NCBI GenBank assembly: GCA_007116105.1
Contig: SKJA01000094.1
Span: 1-21,660, forward strand
Length of the DNA stretch: 21,660 nucleotides
DNA from: Candidatus Izemoplasma sp.
Lineage (GTDB): Bacteria; Bacillota_I; Bacilli_A; Izemoplasmatales; Izemoplasmataceae
Direction of reading: 5' to 3'
The notes beneath the pieces were generated by a model. The model worked only from the letters and a program-made list of their open reading frames with translations, made no database searches and was not told where the DNA came from. Numbering within the stretch: the stretch's first letter is position 1; the number at the start of each line of letters is the position of its first letter. The position numbers and the translations under genes were made by a program. Positions 13,186-19,795 of this stretch are shown here, piece by piece.

Positions 13186-14751
13186 TTATTTTGCAATATC
13201 TTGTGCGCGTGTTTCCCGAATGACCGTGACTTTAATGGTACCTGGGTAAGAGAGTTGTTGTTCAATCTTCCCTTTAATTTCACGAGCAAGTTTGTGAGCC
13301 ATTGCATCATCGACTTGATCGGGTTTAACCATAATCCGTACTTCACGCCCCGCTTGAATCGCGTAAGCTTGTTCAATGCCTTCAGAGCTCTTTGCGATTT
13401 CTTCAAGTTGTTCAAGACGTTTGATGTACGAATCTAAGGATTCTGAGCGAGCGCCTGGACGTGCCGCACTTAAAGCATCCGCTGCCGCGACTAAAACCGC
13501 AATGATGGTTTGAGGCTCGACGTCGCCGTGGTGCGATTGAATGGCATCCAGTACCGCGAGTGGTTCTTTGTATCGTGAAGCAATGTTATAGCCTATCTCG
13601 ACGTGCGAACCTTCAATTTCATGATCGACTGCTTTCCCAATATCATGTAACAAAGCCGCGCGTCTTGCAAGCATTTCATCTTCACCAATCTCAGCGGCCA
13701 TTTTACCCGCTAAGAAGGCGCATTCGATGCTGTGTTTAAGGACGTTTTGACCGTAACTTGTACGGAAATGTAAACGGCCTAGTAGTTTTACAAGGTCAGG
13801 ATGAATTCGGCCAATACCAACTTCAAAGACAGCCTCTTCACCTTTATCGCGCATGAAACGTTCCACTTCTTCGCGATTTTTTTCAACGACTTCTTCAATC
13901 CGACCTGGATGAATCCGTCCGTCTGAGACTAAGGTTTCGATGGAGCGCTTCGCGATTTCTCGACGAACTGGGTCAAACCCACTTAAGACGACGGCTTCTG
14001 GGGTGTCGTCAATGATGAGATCTACACCAGTTAAGGCTTCAATGGTTCGAATGTTGCGTCCTTCACGGCCAATAATACGGCCTTTCATGTCATCGTTGGG
14101 CAGTGCGACCACGCTGACTGTGCGTTCACTTGTGACATCTTGAGCGTACTTTTGCATCGCCGAGGCTAACAAATGTTTCGCTTTCTTGTCTACTTCGGTT
14201 TTCGCTTTTTCTTCTTCTTCTTTTATAAAAATGGCGATTTCTTGTGCCATTTCCGTTTCTACTCGGGAAAGAATAAGTTGACGAGCGTCTTCCGTTGAGA
14301 TTTGTGCGATTTCTTGTAGTTTTGCATTTTGTTCGTCTAGTAGTTGATCCAGTCTGCTCTCTTTGCCATCGAGTTGTTGTTTGCGTTGTTCAAGCGCTTC
14401 TTCTTTACGATCAATATTCGCTTCACGTTTATCTAAGTTCGTTGCACGATTATCAAGCGTTTGTTCCCGTTGGAACAACTTGTTTTCTAAAACCGTCACT
14501 TGTGCTTTACGCTCTTTGTTTTCTTTATCAAACTCTTGGCGTAAATTGTGAATGTCTTGTTTGGTTTCTAAAAGCGTTTGTTTTTTCGTTTTTTCAGCCG
14601 ATTTAAGGGCTTCATCAACAATCTCTTTTGCTTCGTTTTTGGCTTTCTCAAAGCCTTTTTCAACAAAAATGGCACGGGCTGCGACCCCAGCGATGAGCCC
14701 GATGATTAGAAACAGCAAACTGAGAACTACCAACATGAGAATGTCTTCCAT
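13186..14751 (-). CDS. rny: Ribonuclease Y
   Basis: Membrane-anchored endoribonuclease that initiates mRNA decay in many Bacillota. 521 residues with the full domain order: N-terminal transmembrane anchor (about 5-29), a long charged coiled coil (about 30-205), a KH RNA-binding domain with GRIIGREGRN at 224-233, an HD domain with the catalytic His369-Asp370 (LLHDIGKAVDHE), and a C-terminal domain. The ATG at 14751 has GGAGG 7 nt upstream. It is the first gene of an operon with a Nudix gene, ymdB, miaB and ymcA, driven by a near-consensus promoter at 14830-14859, and lies directly downstream of recA as in related Bacilli. Secure assignment. Confidence 0.98.
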   Translation of the reverse strand: MEDILMLVVLSLLFLIIGLIAGVAARAIFVEKGFEKAKNEAKEIVDEALKSAEKTKKQTLLETKQDIHNLRQEFDKENKERKAQVTVLENKLFQREQTLDNRATNLDKREANIDRKEEALEQRKQQLDGKESRLDQLLDEQNAKLQEIAQISTEDARQLILSRVETEMAQEIAIFIKEEEEKAKTEVDKKAKHLLASAMQKYAQDVTSERTVSVVALPNDDMKGRIIGREGRNIRTIEALTGVDLIIDDTPEAVVLSGFDPVRREIAKRSIETLVSDGRIHPGRIEEVVEKNREEVERFMRDKGEEAVFEVGIGRIHPDLVKLLGRLHFRTSYGQNVLKHSIECAFLAGKMAAEIGEDEMLARRAALLHDIGKAVDHEIEGSHVEIGYNIASRYKEPLAVLDAIQSHHGDVEPQTIIAVLVAAADALSAARPGARSESLDSYIKRLEQLEEIAKSSEGIEQAYAIQAGREVRIMVKPDQVDDAMAHKLAREIKGKIEQQLSYPGTIKVTVIRETRAQDIAK

Positions 14752-14790
14752 GTTAAGTCCTCCGTTCTATTTATGAGCGTGTAATTTACA

Positions 14791-14804
14791 ATAGCATGTG
14801 CTAT
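14791..14804. promoter_or_regulatory. Palindrome in the rny 5' leader
   Basis: ATAGCATGTGCTAT: 6-bp inverted repeat with a 2-nt centre, about 20-30 nt downstream of the predicted rny transcription start and 40 nt upstream of its ATG. It could be an operator for a dimeric repressor or a leader RNA hairpin; no regulator is identified. Confidence 0.4.
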
Positions 14805-14829
14805 GAGTAGAAACGTGCATTACTAAACC

Positions 14830-14859
14830 ATTATACATGAAGGGCGGTTAATGCGTCAA
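14830..14859 (-). promoter_or_regulatory. Sigma-A-type promoter for the rny operon
   Basis: On the minus strand: -35 TTGACG (14854-14859), 18-nt spacer, -10 TATAAT (14830-14835), about 79 nt upstream of the rny ATG, giving a roughly 70-nt leader. The spacer ends GCCCTTCATG, identical to the mutS-operon promoter. Confidence 0.85.
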
Positions 14860-14884
14860 TGAAAAGTACCTAGAAGCCTAGAAT

Positions 14885-14911
14885 AAAAAACGCCCACAGA
14901 GTGAGCGCTTT
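14885..14911 (-). terminator. Intrinsic terminator of recA
   Basis: On the minus strand CGCTCAC / TCT / GTGGGCG (plus-strand arms 14901-14907 and 14891-14897, one G-U pair), extended by G-U and A-U pairs and followed by T6. It lies just after the recA stop and separates recA from the rny promoter. Confidence 0.88.
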
Positions 14912-14920
14912 AAGAAAGAT

Positions 14921-15913
14921 TTAAGTGGTGAGTTTTTCTCTGATTAGTTGCATTAAGGTCTCTTGTAAGGCAGGATTTTCTTTAAGGTATTGCTTTACGT
15001 TTTCACGGCCTTGACCAATTTTTTCTTGGTTGTAAGAAAACCATGATCCACTTTTTTGAATGAACTCATATTCGAGTGCTAAATCGACGATTTCGCCAGT
15101 TTTTGAGATGCCCTCTCCATACACGATGTCGACTTCAGCCGTTTTAAATGGGGGTGCAACTTTGTTTTTGACCACTTTGATTTTGGTGCGATTGCCGACA
15201 ATGTCGGTCCCGATTTTTAGTTGTTCACCGCGACGAATTTCAACACGCACACTGCTGTAAAACTTTAACGCACGACCCCCAGGAGTGATTTCAGGATTGC
15301 CAAACATGACGCCCACTTTTTCTCGAATCTGATTGATAAAGATGGCGATGGTGTTGGATTTGCTGATAACACCTGAAAGCTTACGCATGGCTTGTGACAT
15401 TAAGCGTGCTTGTAAGCCGACATGAGAACTTCCCATATCCCCGCGAATCTCAGCTTCTGGTACCAACGCGGCCACACTATCAATGACAACAATATCAATC
15501 GCCCCGCTGCGGATGAGCGCTTCGGCGATTTCTAAGGCTTGTTCCCCGGTATCCGGTTGAGAGATGATGAGGTTATCGGTGTCAACCCCAAGATTTTTAG
15601 CGTATTTTGGATCCAACGCATGTTCGGCATCGATGAACGCTGCGTAACCACCAAGTTTTTGTGCTTCTGCAATGGCATGAAGCGCAAAGGTGGTTTTCCC
15701 ACTCGACTCAGGACCATACATTTCAATGATGCGTCCTTTTGGGTATCCCCCAATGCCAAGCGCGGCATCGAGCGTCAATGAACCGCTAGAGATACTATCT
15801 ATGTTGCGATCACTACCCTCAGATCCAAGCAACATCACCGAGCCTTTTCCATACGTCTTCTCGATGTCTTTAATGGCTTGATCTAAGATTTTTTCACGAT
15901 TGTCTTTGGCCAT
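14921..15913 (-). CDS. recA: Recombinase RecA (short, without acidic tail)
   Basis: ATP-dependent strand-exchange protein. 330 residues against a typical 345-355. Walker A GPESSGKTT is at 67-75, catalytic Glu97 in DAEHALDP, Walker B IVVIDSVAAL at about 141-150, and DNA-binding loop 2 in INQIREKVGVMFGNPEITPGG (193-213; Ile replaces the common Thr in NPETTPGG). The protein ends at LMQLIREKLTT, so the acidic C-terminal tail that restrains DNA binding in E. coli and others is missing. ATG at 15913 with GGAGG 7 nt upstream. Only 56 nt separate it from pgsA. I see neither a LexA-type box nor a good promoter there, so co-transcription with pgsA is likely. cinA, between pgsA and recA in B. subtilis, is absent. 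Confidence 0.98.
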   Translation of the reverse strand: MAKDNREKILDQAIKDIEKTYGKGSVMLLGSEGSDRNIDSISSGSLTLDAALGIGGYPKGRIIEMYGPESSGKTTFALHAIAEAQKLGGYAAFIDAEHALDPKYAKNLGVDTDNLIISQPDTGEQALEIAEALIRSGAIDIVVIDSVAALVPEAEIRGDMGSSHVGLQARLMSQAMRKLSGVISKSNTIAIFINQIREKVGVMFGNPEITPGGRALKFYSSVRVEIRRGEQLKIGTDIVGNRTKIKVVKNKVAPPFKTAEVDIVYGEGISKTGEIVDLALEYEFIQKSGSWFSYNQEKIGQGRENVKQYLKENPALQETLMQLIREKLTT

Positions 15914-15969
15914 ATTAAGCCTCCTTTATTCAACACAATGATACGATGTTCTTCAGTTTTTTACTTCAC

Positions 15970-16500
15970 TTAAGCATGAAATACTTGACGATTGGCCACA
16001 AGATACTCAACACCCGAGATGACCGTTAAAGCCACGCCAACATAAAACGCAATCATGCCCAGTGTCGTGAGGTAGAAAAAGAGAAAGATTAAGGCGAACA
16101 GAGTGACGAATGTTTTCGCTTTTCCCCACCAAGAGGCAGCAATGACTAAGCCTTGCTCGACCGCGACCAAGCGCATGCCTGTCACAATAAACTCACGCGT
16201 TAAAATCACCATGACGCTCCACATCGGAATGATGTTTTGATCTAAAAACATTAACAGTGCAACCAGCACCAACAGTTTGTCGGCTAAAGGATCCGCAAAC
16301 TTACCAAAATTCGTCACCAATTGGTACTTTCTAGCAATGTAACCATCTAGAAAATCGGTGAACGAGGCAATCACGAACAAAATCGCGATCGCGAGGCCTA
16401 CGGCGGTTAACGTCGTAGGGTCCGGATTTAGGTAGTAAAGCACCACAATAAACGGTAAAACTGCGATTCGAAAGAGTGTTAAAATATTCGGTAAATTCAT
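15970..16500 (-). CDS. pgsA: CDP-diacylglycerol-glycerol-3-phosphate 3-phosphatidyltransferase
   Basis: Membrane enzyme of phosphatidylglycerol synthesis, transferring the phosphatidyl group from CDP-diacylglycerol to glycerol-3-phosphate. 176 residues with several hydrophobic helices and the complete CDP-alcohol phosphatidyltransferase signature DGX2ARX8GX3DX3D: Asp52-Gly53, Ala56-Arg57, Gly66, Asp70 and Asp74. The opening MNLPNILTLFRI is typical of PgsA. GAGGTGA precedes the ATG. Its position immediately upstream of recA matches the Bacillus order and supports PgsA over other members of the family. Confidence 0.93.
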   Translation of the reverse strand: MNLPNILTLFRIAVLPFIVVLYYLNPDPTTLTAVGLAIAILFVIASFTDFLDGYIARKYQLVTNFGKFADPLADKLLVLVALLMFLDQNIIPMWSVMVILTREFIVTGMRLVAVEQGLVIAASWWGKAKTFVTLFALIFLFFYLTTLGMIAFYVGVALTVISGVEYLVANRQVFHA

Positions 16501-16517
16501 GTCGTCACCTCATCAAA

Positions 16518-16546
16518 AGTGTATCACAAAGCCCTACTCATAGCAA
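16518..16546 (-). promoter_or_regulatory. Candidate promoter for pgsA-recA
   Basis: On the minus strand: -35 TTGCTA (16541-16546), 17-nt spacer, -10 TACACT (16518-16523) with an extended TGA just before it. Each hexamer matches 4 of 6 consensus bases. The spacer contains TAGGGCTTTGTGA, aligned with the TAGGCCC-type motif of other promoters here. It lies in the 57-nt gap after the MFS gene, for which I see no terminator hairpin. Confidence 0.45.
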
Positions 16547-16557
16547 GCACAAACCCC

Positions 16558-17778
16558 TTAGGAAGACGCTGGATACTCTTGTGTTTCAAGTTGTGTCGCA
16601 ATCGGTGTTTCAAGCTTTTTTTGACCGACCTTATCACTCAAAGCACGTTGTGATAGGGTGATTAAAACAAAGGACAATAAAAAGATCACAACCGCGAAAT
16701 CAAACACCAACCGAGGGTTCACCTCATAGATGAAACCAGCCACCAACGGACCGAGCACCATGCCGATTGAAAAAAACATTTGGCGTACGCCCATCACCGA
16801 ACTGTAGGTGTTTTCATCTGCTGTTAAGGAGATGTAGTTTTGCTCAAAAGGTTGGAAAATCGATCGAAGCACCATGTAAAACATGAACAGGGTATAGAGC
16901 ATCACCATCAAGTTCGGTCCTCTAAACACCACAAAAATCAACAACGCACTAAGCCATTGAAGATGACGCATGATGAAAAGTTCTTTCTTAAAACGACTTA
17001 AATAGGGGACAATCACGAAATTCGTGAACAAACCAACCAACCCTGTAACCATCACAAAAGTCCCCAACTGACGGGTGGTATAGTTGTTGTCGATGATGTA
17101 AACATCCAAGTACTTCGAAATCGTTGTCATCGACATGGTTGCTAACGCTAAGCCAATGAGAAACATCAACAGCGAAGGCGAAAGTTTGGTGGCCATTTTC
17201 AGCTGTTGCACAAAGTGAGTGGTTTTCGTGGATGTGACGCGAACTTCTTTGAAGGTGACGACAATCAACAAGACATAGACAACATTTAAGAGGGCCTGTA
17301 AGTAAAAGACTTCACGCATGTAAACCGTGCCTAAAAAGCCACCTGCTTGATAACCAAAGGTACTGCCCAAAGCCAACAGCGCCGCACTGATCGATAAATA
17401 TTTGGTCCGTTCCGATTTAGGAACAATACTGATTAAATGCGCCAAAAGTAGTGTCACACTGGCACTGACACCAAAGCCTGCTAGAAAACGATAGGCCGTC
17501 ATCAACCAAGGGTTGCTACTCATTCCAAAGAGCGCTTGTCCTAGACTGTAAACGAGGAGTCCAATCACAATGTAGGGTTTCTTACGGCGGGCATCACCTA
17601 AAATGCCCCATATCGGGGCTCCCACCATCAACCCTAAACTCATGAACGAAAAAAAGAACCCGAACATCCGGGCTTCAATGCCTAAGTTGTTGACAAAACT
17701 TGGCGTCACTGGATGTCCGAGGTTGTGAATGAATCCTTGGATGAAGTAAAAAATTAAGACCCAACGTATTGCTTTCAT
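16558..17778 (-). CDS. Major facilitator superfamily transporter
   Basis: 406-residue inner-membrane carrier with about 12 hydrophobic segments in two halves. The loop between helices 2 and 3 reads GILGDARRKKPYIVIG, a version of the MFS motif A (GxLaDrxGrk). Resembles drug/solute-efflux-type MFS proteins, but no substrate can be named. ATG at 17778 has GAGG 5 nt upstream and follows the yebC stop by 11 nt, so it is the last gene of the cvfB-yebC-MFS unit. No clear terminator follows before pgsA. Confidence 0.85.
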   Translation of the reverse strand: MKAIRWVLIFYFIQGFIHNLGHPVTPSFVNNLGIEARMFGFFFSFMSLGLMVGAPIWGILGDARRKKPYIVIGLLVYSLGQALFGMSSNPWLMTAYRFLAGFGVSASVTLLLAHLISIVPKSERTKYLSISAALLALGSTFGYQAGGFLGTVYMREVFYLQALLNVVYVLLIVVTFKEVRVTSTKTTHFVQQLKMATKLSPSLLMFLIGLALATMSMTTISKYLDVYIIDNNYTTRQLGTFVMVTGLVGLFTNFVIVPYLSRFKKELFIMRHLQWLSALLIFVVFRGPNLMVMLYTLFMFYMVLRSIFQPFEQNYISLTADENTYSSVMGVRQMFFSIGMVLGPLVAGFIYEVNPRLVFDFAVVIFLLSFVLITLSQRALSDKVGQKKLETPIATQLETQEYPASS

Positions 17779-17789
17779 AAAGCCTCTTA

Positions 17790-18509
17790 TCAGTCTTCTA
17801 AATCGACATTGTGATAGACGTTTGAAACCTCATCGAGATCGTCAAGCATGCTCAAAAAGCGTTCAATGAGTTTACGACTTTCTTCACTCACTTGAACTTT
17901 TTCTAAGGGAAACCAACCCTGTTCAGTGTCCACCACTTCAGCTTGCTCAAGCTGCTTGAGCGCTTCTTCAACTCGCTCGAGATCGTAGCCGCCTGCAGTG
18001 ACCATGACCATGTCGTCTTCAAAACTGATGTCTTCCACATCAAGGTCTGCTTCAATGAGGCAATCGAGGACTTCTTCTTCTGTGACGTGTTTCAAACTGA
18101 CCAAGGAAAGATGTTCATATTGATGTTCAACCGATCCTTTAACGCCGAGTTTGGCGCCCATTTTAGTGAAACAGTGGCGTACTTCGCTGACGGTACGGTT
18201 GACATTGTCGGTCATGGTATCGATTAAGAAACAAGACCCTTCTGGACCAAAGCCTTCATAGCGAATGGCGATGTAATCTTCGCCAATGCCCTTTTCAGCC
18301 TTGTCAATGTTTCGTTTGATGACGTCGTTTGGTACTTGTTGTTGTTTCGCTTTTTCAATTAAGTGTTTGAGCGCTAAGTTGGCTTCAGGGTTTGAGCCGC
18401 CCTGTTTGGCAAGCATGTAAAGCTCTTTACCAAAACGTGAATACAACTTTGCTTTTAACAGCGAGGTCTTCGCCATCGCGACTTTTCTTACTTCGAATTT
18501 ACGACCCAT
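17790..18509 (-). CDS. YebC/PmpR-family protein, YeeI (YebC2)-like
   Basis: 239-residue YebC-fold protein. The start MGRKFEVRKVAMAKT and the segments KLYSRFGKELYMLAKQGG, NLALKHLIEKAKQQQVPNDVIKRNIDKA, RYEGFGPEGS and DTMTDNVNRTVSEVRHCFTK match the family, and the ending VSNVYHNVDLED is characteristic. The MGRK opening is of the B. subtilis YeeI type, not the MAGHSKW opening of the classical YebC. These proteins were long annotated as transcriptional regulators; recent work on YebC proteins points to a ribosome role in relieving stalls at proline stretches. One nucleotide separates its ATG from the cvfB stop; GGAG lies 7 nt upstream. This genetic coupling to CvfB fits a translation/RNA role. Confidence 0.92.
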   Translation of the reverse strand: MGRKFEVRKVAMAKTSLLKAKLYSRFGKELYMLAKQGGSNPEANLALKHLIEKAKQQQVPNDVIKRNIDKAEKGIGEDYIAIRYEGFGPEGSCFLIDTMTDNVNRTVSEVRHCFTKMGAKLGVKGSVEHQYEHLSLVSLKHVTEEEVLDCLIEADLDVEDISFEDDMVMVTAGGYDLERVEEALKQLEQAEVVDTEQGWFPLEKVQVSEESRKLIERFLSMLDDLDEVSNVYHNVDLED

Positions 18510-18510
18510 G

Positions 18511-19368
18511 TTACGACTCCTCTTTTAAACATGTCTGGTGCGGTTTAAGGGTGACAAGTTCTTGCTTGTAAAGGCGACCTAACGCCCTTTTAAAAGCTGC
18601 TTTAGATAAGTGGAAGGTTTCAAAAATCGCATCGGGATCACTTTTATCACCAAAGGGAATGCAACCGTCTTTTTGAAGTGCTTCATACAAACGTTTGGCA
18701 TCATCATCCAACGCGAGTTCTTTTTGAGCAACCAACGTCCCATTGTAGCGGGTGCGACTGAGTTGCTTGATGATGGTCACCTCACACAACTCACCTAAAC
18801 GATAGGGTTTGCGGGTGTGCTTGTAGTAGACAAAGATTTCATGGCCTGTTGGGGTAAATAGGACCAGTCCCTCATCGGCCAAGTGAAAGACATAGGCTTC
18901 GACGGTTTGTGAAATTGCCAGTTCATCTTGAGGATCAAGATGTGCCGTAATCCGAAAACGACTGACCATTTTGGCAACCATTTGGTTACGTCCTGAACGT
19001 AAATGACAAAACAGCCTATCGCCAACTTCCGGCCACTGATCTTTGATGAAGGGCAAGTCATCTTTTGAGACCAACATGTCTTTTTTCAGTCCAATGTCCA
19101 CAAAAACCCCAAGGCCCGGAATCTTTTCGACGACGTTCACAAACGCCGGCTCATAGGCGGTGATGGCAGGCTTTTGCATCGTTGCCACGACGGTTTTACT
19201 TTGATCAATGTATAAAAAAGCTTCAACAGCATCGCCAAGCTTTAATGAGTGGGTCGCATCACTTTTTAGGAGACTGACTGAGAGTGATTCGTTTTCCAAT
19301 TGATAGTACTCTTCAAGAACATCGACAACACGAAACTGATCGTATTGTCCTAACTTTAATGCATTCAT
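18511..19368 (-). CDS. cvfB: CvfB-family S1-type RNA-binding protein
   Basis: 285 residues from ATG 19368, which has GAGGTGA 4 nt upstream; an in-frame TTG at 19386 lies in the promoter -10 and is not a credible start. Architecture fits CvfB/YitL: S1-like beta-barrels, the clearest being GLGVFVDIGLKKDMLVSKDDLP in the middle, and a C-terminal winged-helix segment (from about DAIFETFHLSKAAFKRALGRLYKQELV). In Staphylococcus aureus CvfB affects virulence gene expression, and the family binds RNA; its exact molecular role is not settled. First gene of the unit with yebC and the MFS gene, and divergent from rpsT. Confidence 0.88.
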   Translation of the reverse strand: MNALKLGQYDQFRVVDVLEEYYQLENESLSVSLLKSDATHSLKLGDAVEAFLYIDQSKTVVATMQKPAITAYEPAFVNVVEKIPGLGVFVDIGLKKDMLVSKDDLPFIKDQWPEVGDRLFCHLRSGRNQMVAKMVSRFRITAHLDPQDELAISQTVEAYVFHLADEGLVLFTPTGHEIFVYYKHTRKPYRLGELCEVTIIKQLSRTRYNGTLVAQKELALDDDAKRLYEALQKDGCIPFGDKSDPDAIFETFHLSKAAFKRALGRLYKQELVTLKPHQTCLKEES

Positions 19369-19385
19369 AGGTTCACCTCGGTGCA

Positions 19386-19413
19386 ATTATACCAAAAAGC
19401 AGCTTTTTGTACA
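19386..19413 (-). promoter_or_regulatory. Promoter for cvfB-yebC-MFS, with a dyad in its spacer
   Basis: On the minus strand: -35 TGTACA (19408-19413), 16-nt spacer, -10 TATAAT (19386-19391) preceded by TGG (extended -10). The start point would be just upstream of the GAGGTGA site, giving a very short leader. A 17-nt perfect inverted repeat (19393-19409) fills the spacer. Confidence 0.7.
19393..19409. repeat. Perfect inverted repeat CAAAAAGC-A-GCTTTTTG
   Basis: 17-nt perfect dyad with a single central base, lying between the -35 and -10 of the cvfB promoter and 24 nt from the rpsT -35. Position and symmetry suggest an operator; a chance A/T-rich palindrome is possible. Confidence 0.5.
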
Positions 19414-19432
19414 CGCATAATGATGTTTTTGG

Positions 19433-19461
19433 TTGCATTTTTTAGGCCCCTTTGGTACAAT
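19433..19461 (+). promoter_or_regulatory. Promoter for rpsT
   Basis: -35 TTGCAT (19433-19438), 17-nt spacer, -10 TACAAT (19456-19461) with extended TGG. The spacer carries TAGGCCCCTTTGG at the same offset as TAGGCCCTTCATG in the mutS-operon promoter. The predicted leader before the ribosome-binding site is only about 12 nt. Confidence 0.75.
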
Positions 19462-19479
19462 GAAGGTCGCATATGGTAC

Positions 19480-19487
19480 GGAGGTGA
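19480..19487 (+). promoter_or_regulatory. Ribosome-binding site that fixes the rpsT start
   Basis: GGAGGTGA, a full Shine-Dalgarno, ends 4 nt before the ATG at 19492. It excludes the 37-codon in-frame upstream extension that begins at 19381. Confidence 0.9.
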
Positions 19488-19491
19488 AAGT

Positions 19492-19752
19492 ATGGCAAAT
19501 ATTAAACAACAAAAGAAACGTGTCTTAACCGATGAAAAACGTCGCTCGCGTAATTTTATCTTTAAATCAAGCTTGAAAACAGCGATTAAAAAAGTAGAAT
19601 TAGCGGTCCAAGCGAACGATGCTGCCTCGGCGCAAGAAGCGTTACGCACTGCGCATCTTAAGCTTGACAAAGGGCTTTCAAAAGGGCTTCACCATAAGAA
19701 TTATGTGGCTCGTCAGAAAGCGCGTTTACAAAACCTCGTCAACAGCTTATAA
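19492..19752 (+). CDS. rpsT: 30S ribosomal protein S20
   Basis: 86-residue small basic protein starting MANIKQQKKR, with KRRSRNFIFKSSLKTAIKKVE and the C-terminal GLHHKNYVARQKARLQNLVN, all characteristic of bS20, which binds 16S rRNA in the 30S body. The upstream in-frame extension is not translated, because it covers the promoter and Shine-Dalgarno. Monocistronic, with its own promoter and terminator. Convergent with holA and divergent from cvfB; the comEC-holA/rpsT neighbourhood is conserved in Bacillota. Confidence 0.98.
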   Translation: MANIKQQKKRVLTDEKRRSRNFIFKSSLKTAIKKVELAVQANDAASAQEALRTAHLKLDKGLSKGLHHKNYVARQKARLQNLVNSL

Positions 19753-19793
19753 AAAAAACCTTCGGTACAGTTTAACTGTATGAAGGTTTTTTT
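19751..19793. terminator. Bidirectional intrinsic terminator, rpsT / holA
   Basis: Outer stem AAAAAAACCTTC (19752-19763) pairs with GAAGGTTTTTTT (19782-19793); after a small GG/T mismatch, TACAG pairs with CTGTA around loop TTTAA. The rpsT stop overlaps its left edge and the holA stop (19796-19798) is 2 nt from its right edge, so it serves both convergent genes. Confidence 0.93.
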
Positions 19794-19795
19794 AT

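Noticed and set aside
14295..14606. Plus-strand frames of 103 and 62 codons inside rny
   Set aside because: They are the reverse complement of the RNase Y coiled coil; hydrophobic Val/Leu-rich output is an artefact of the Glu/Lys/Gln-rich strand.
15914..15969. Possible SOS/LexA box upstream of recA (GAACATCG...GTTG)
   Set aside because: The two half-like elements are 13 nt apart instead of 4, and the second half reads GTTG; does not fit the Gram-positive LexA box.
19381..19491. 37-codon N-terminal extension of rpsT
   Set aside because: It contains the cvfB promoter, the rpsT promoter and the Shine-Dalgarno; bS20 proteins start at MANIKQ.
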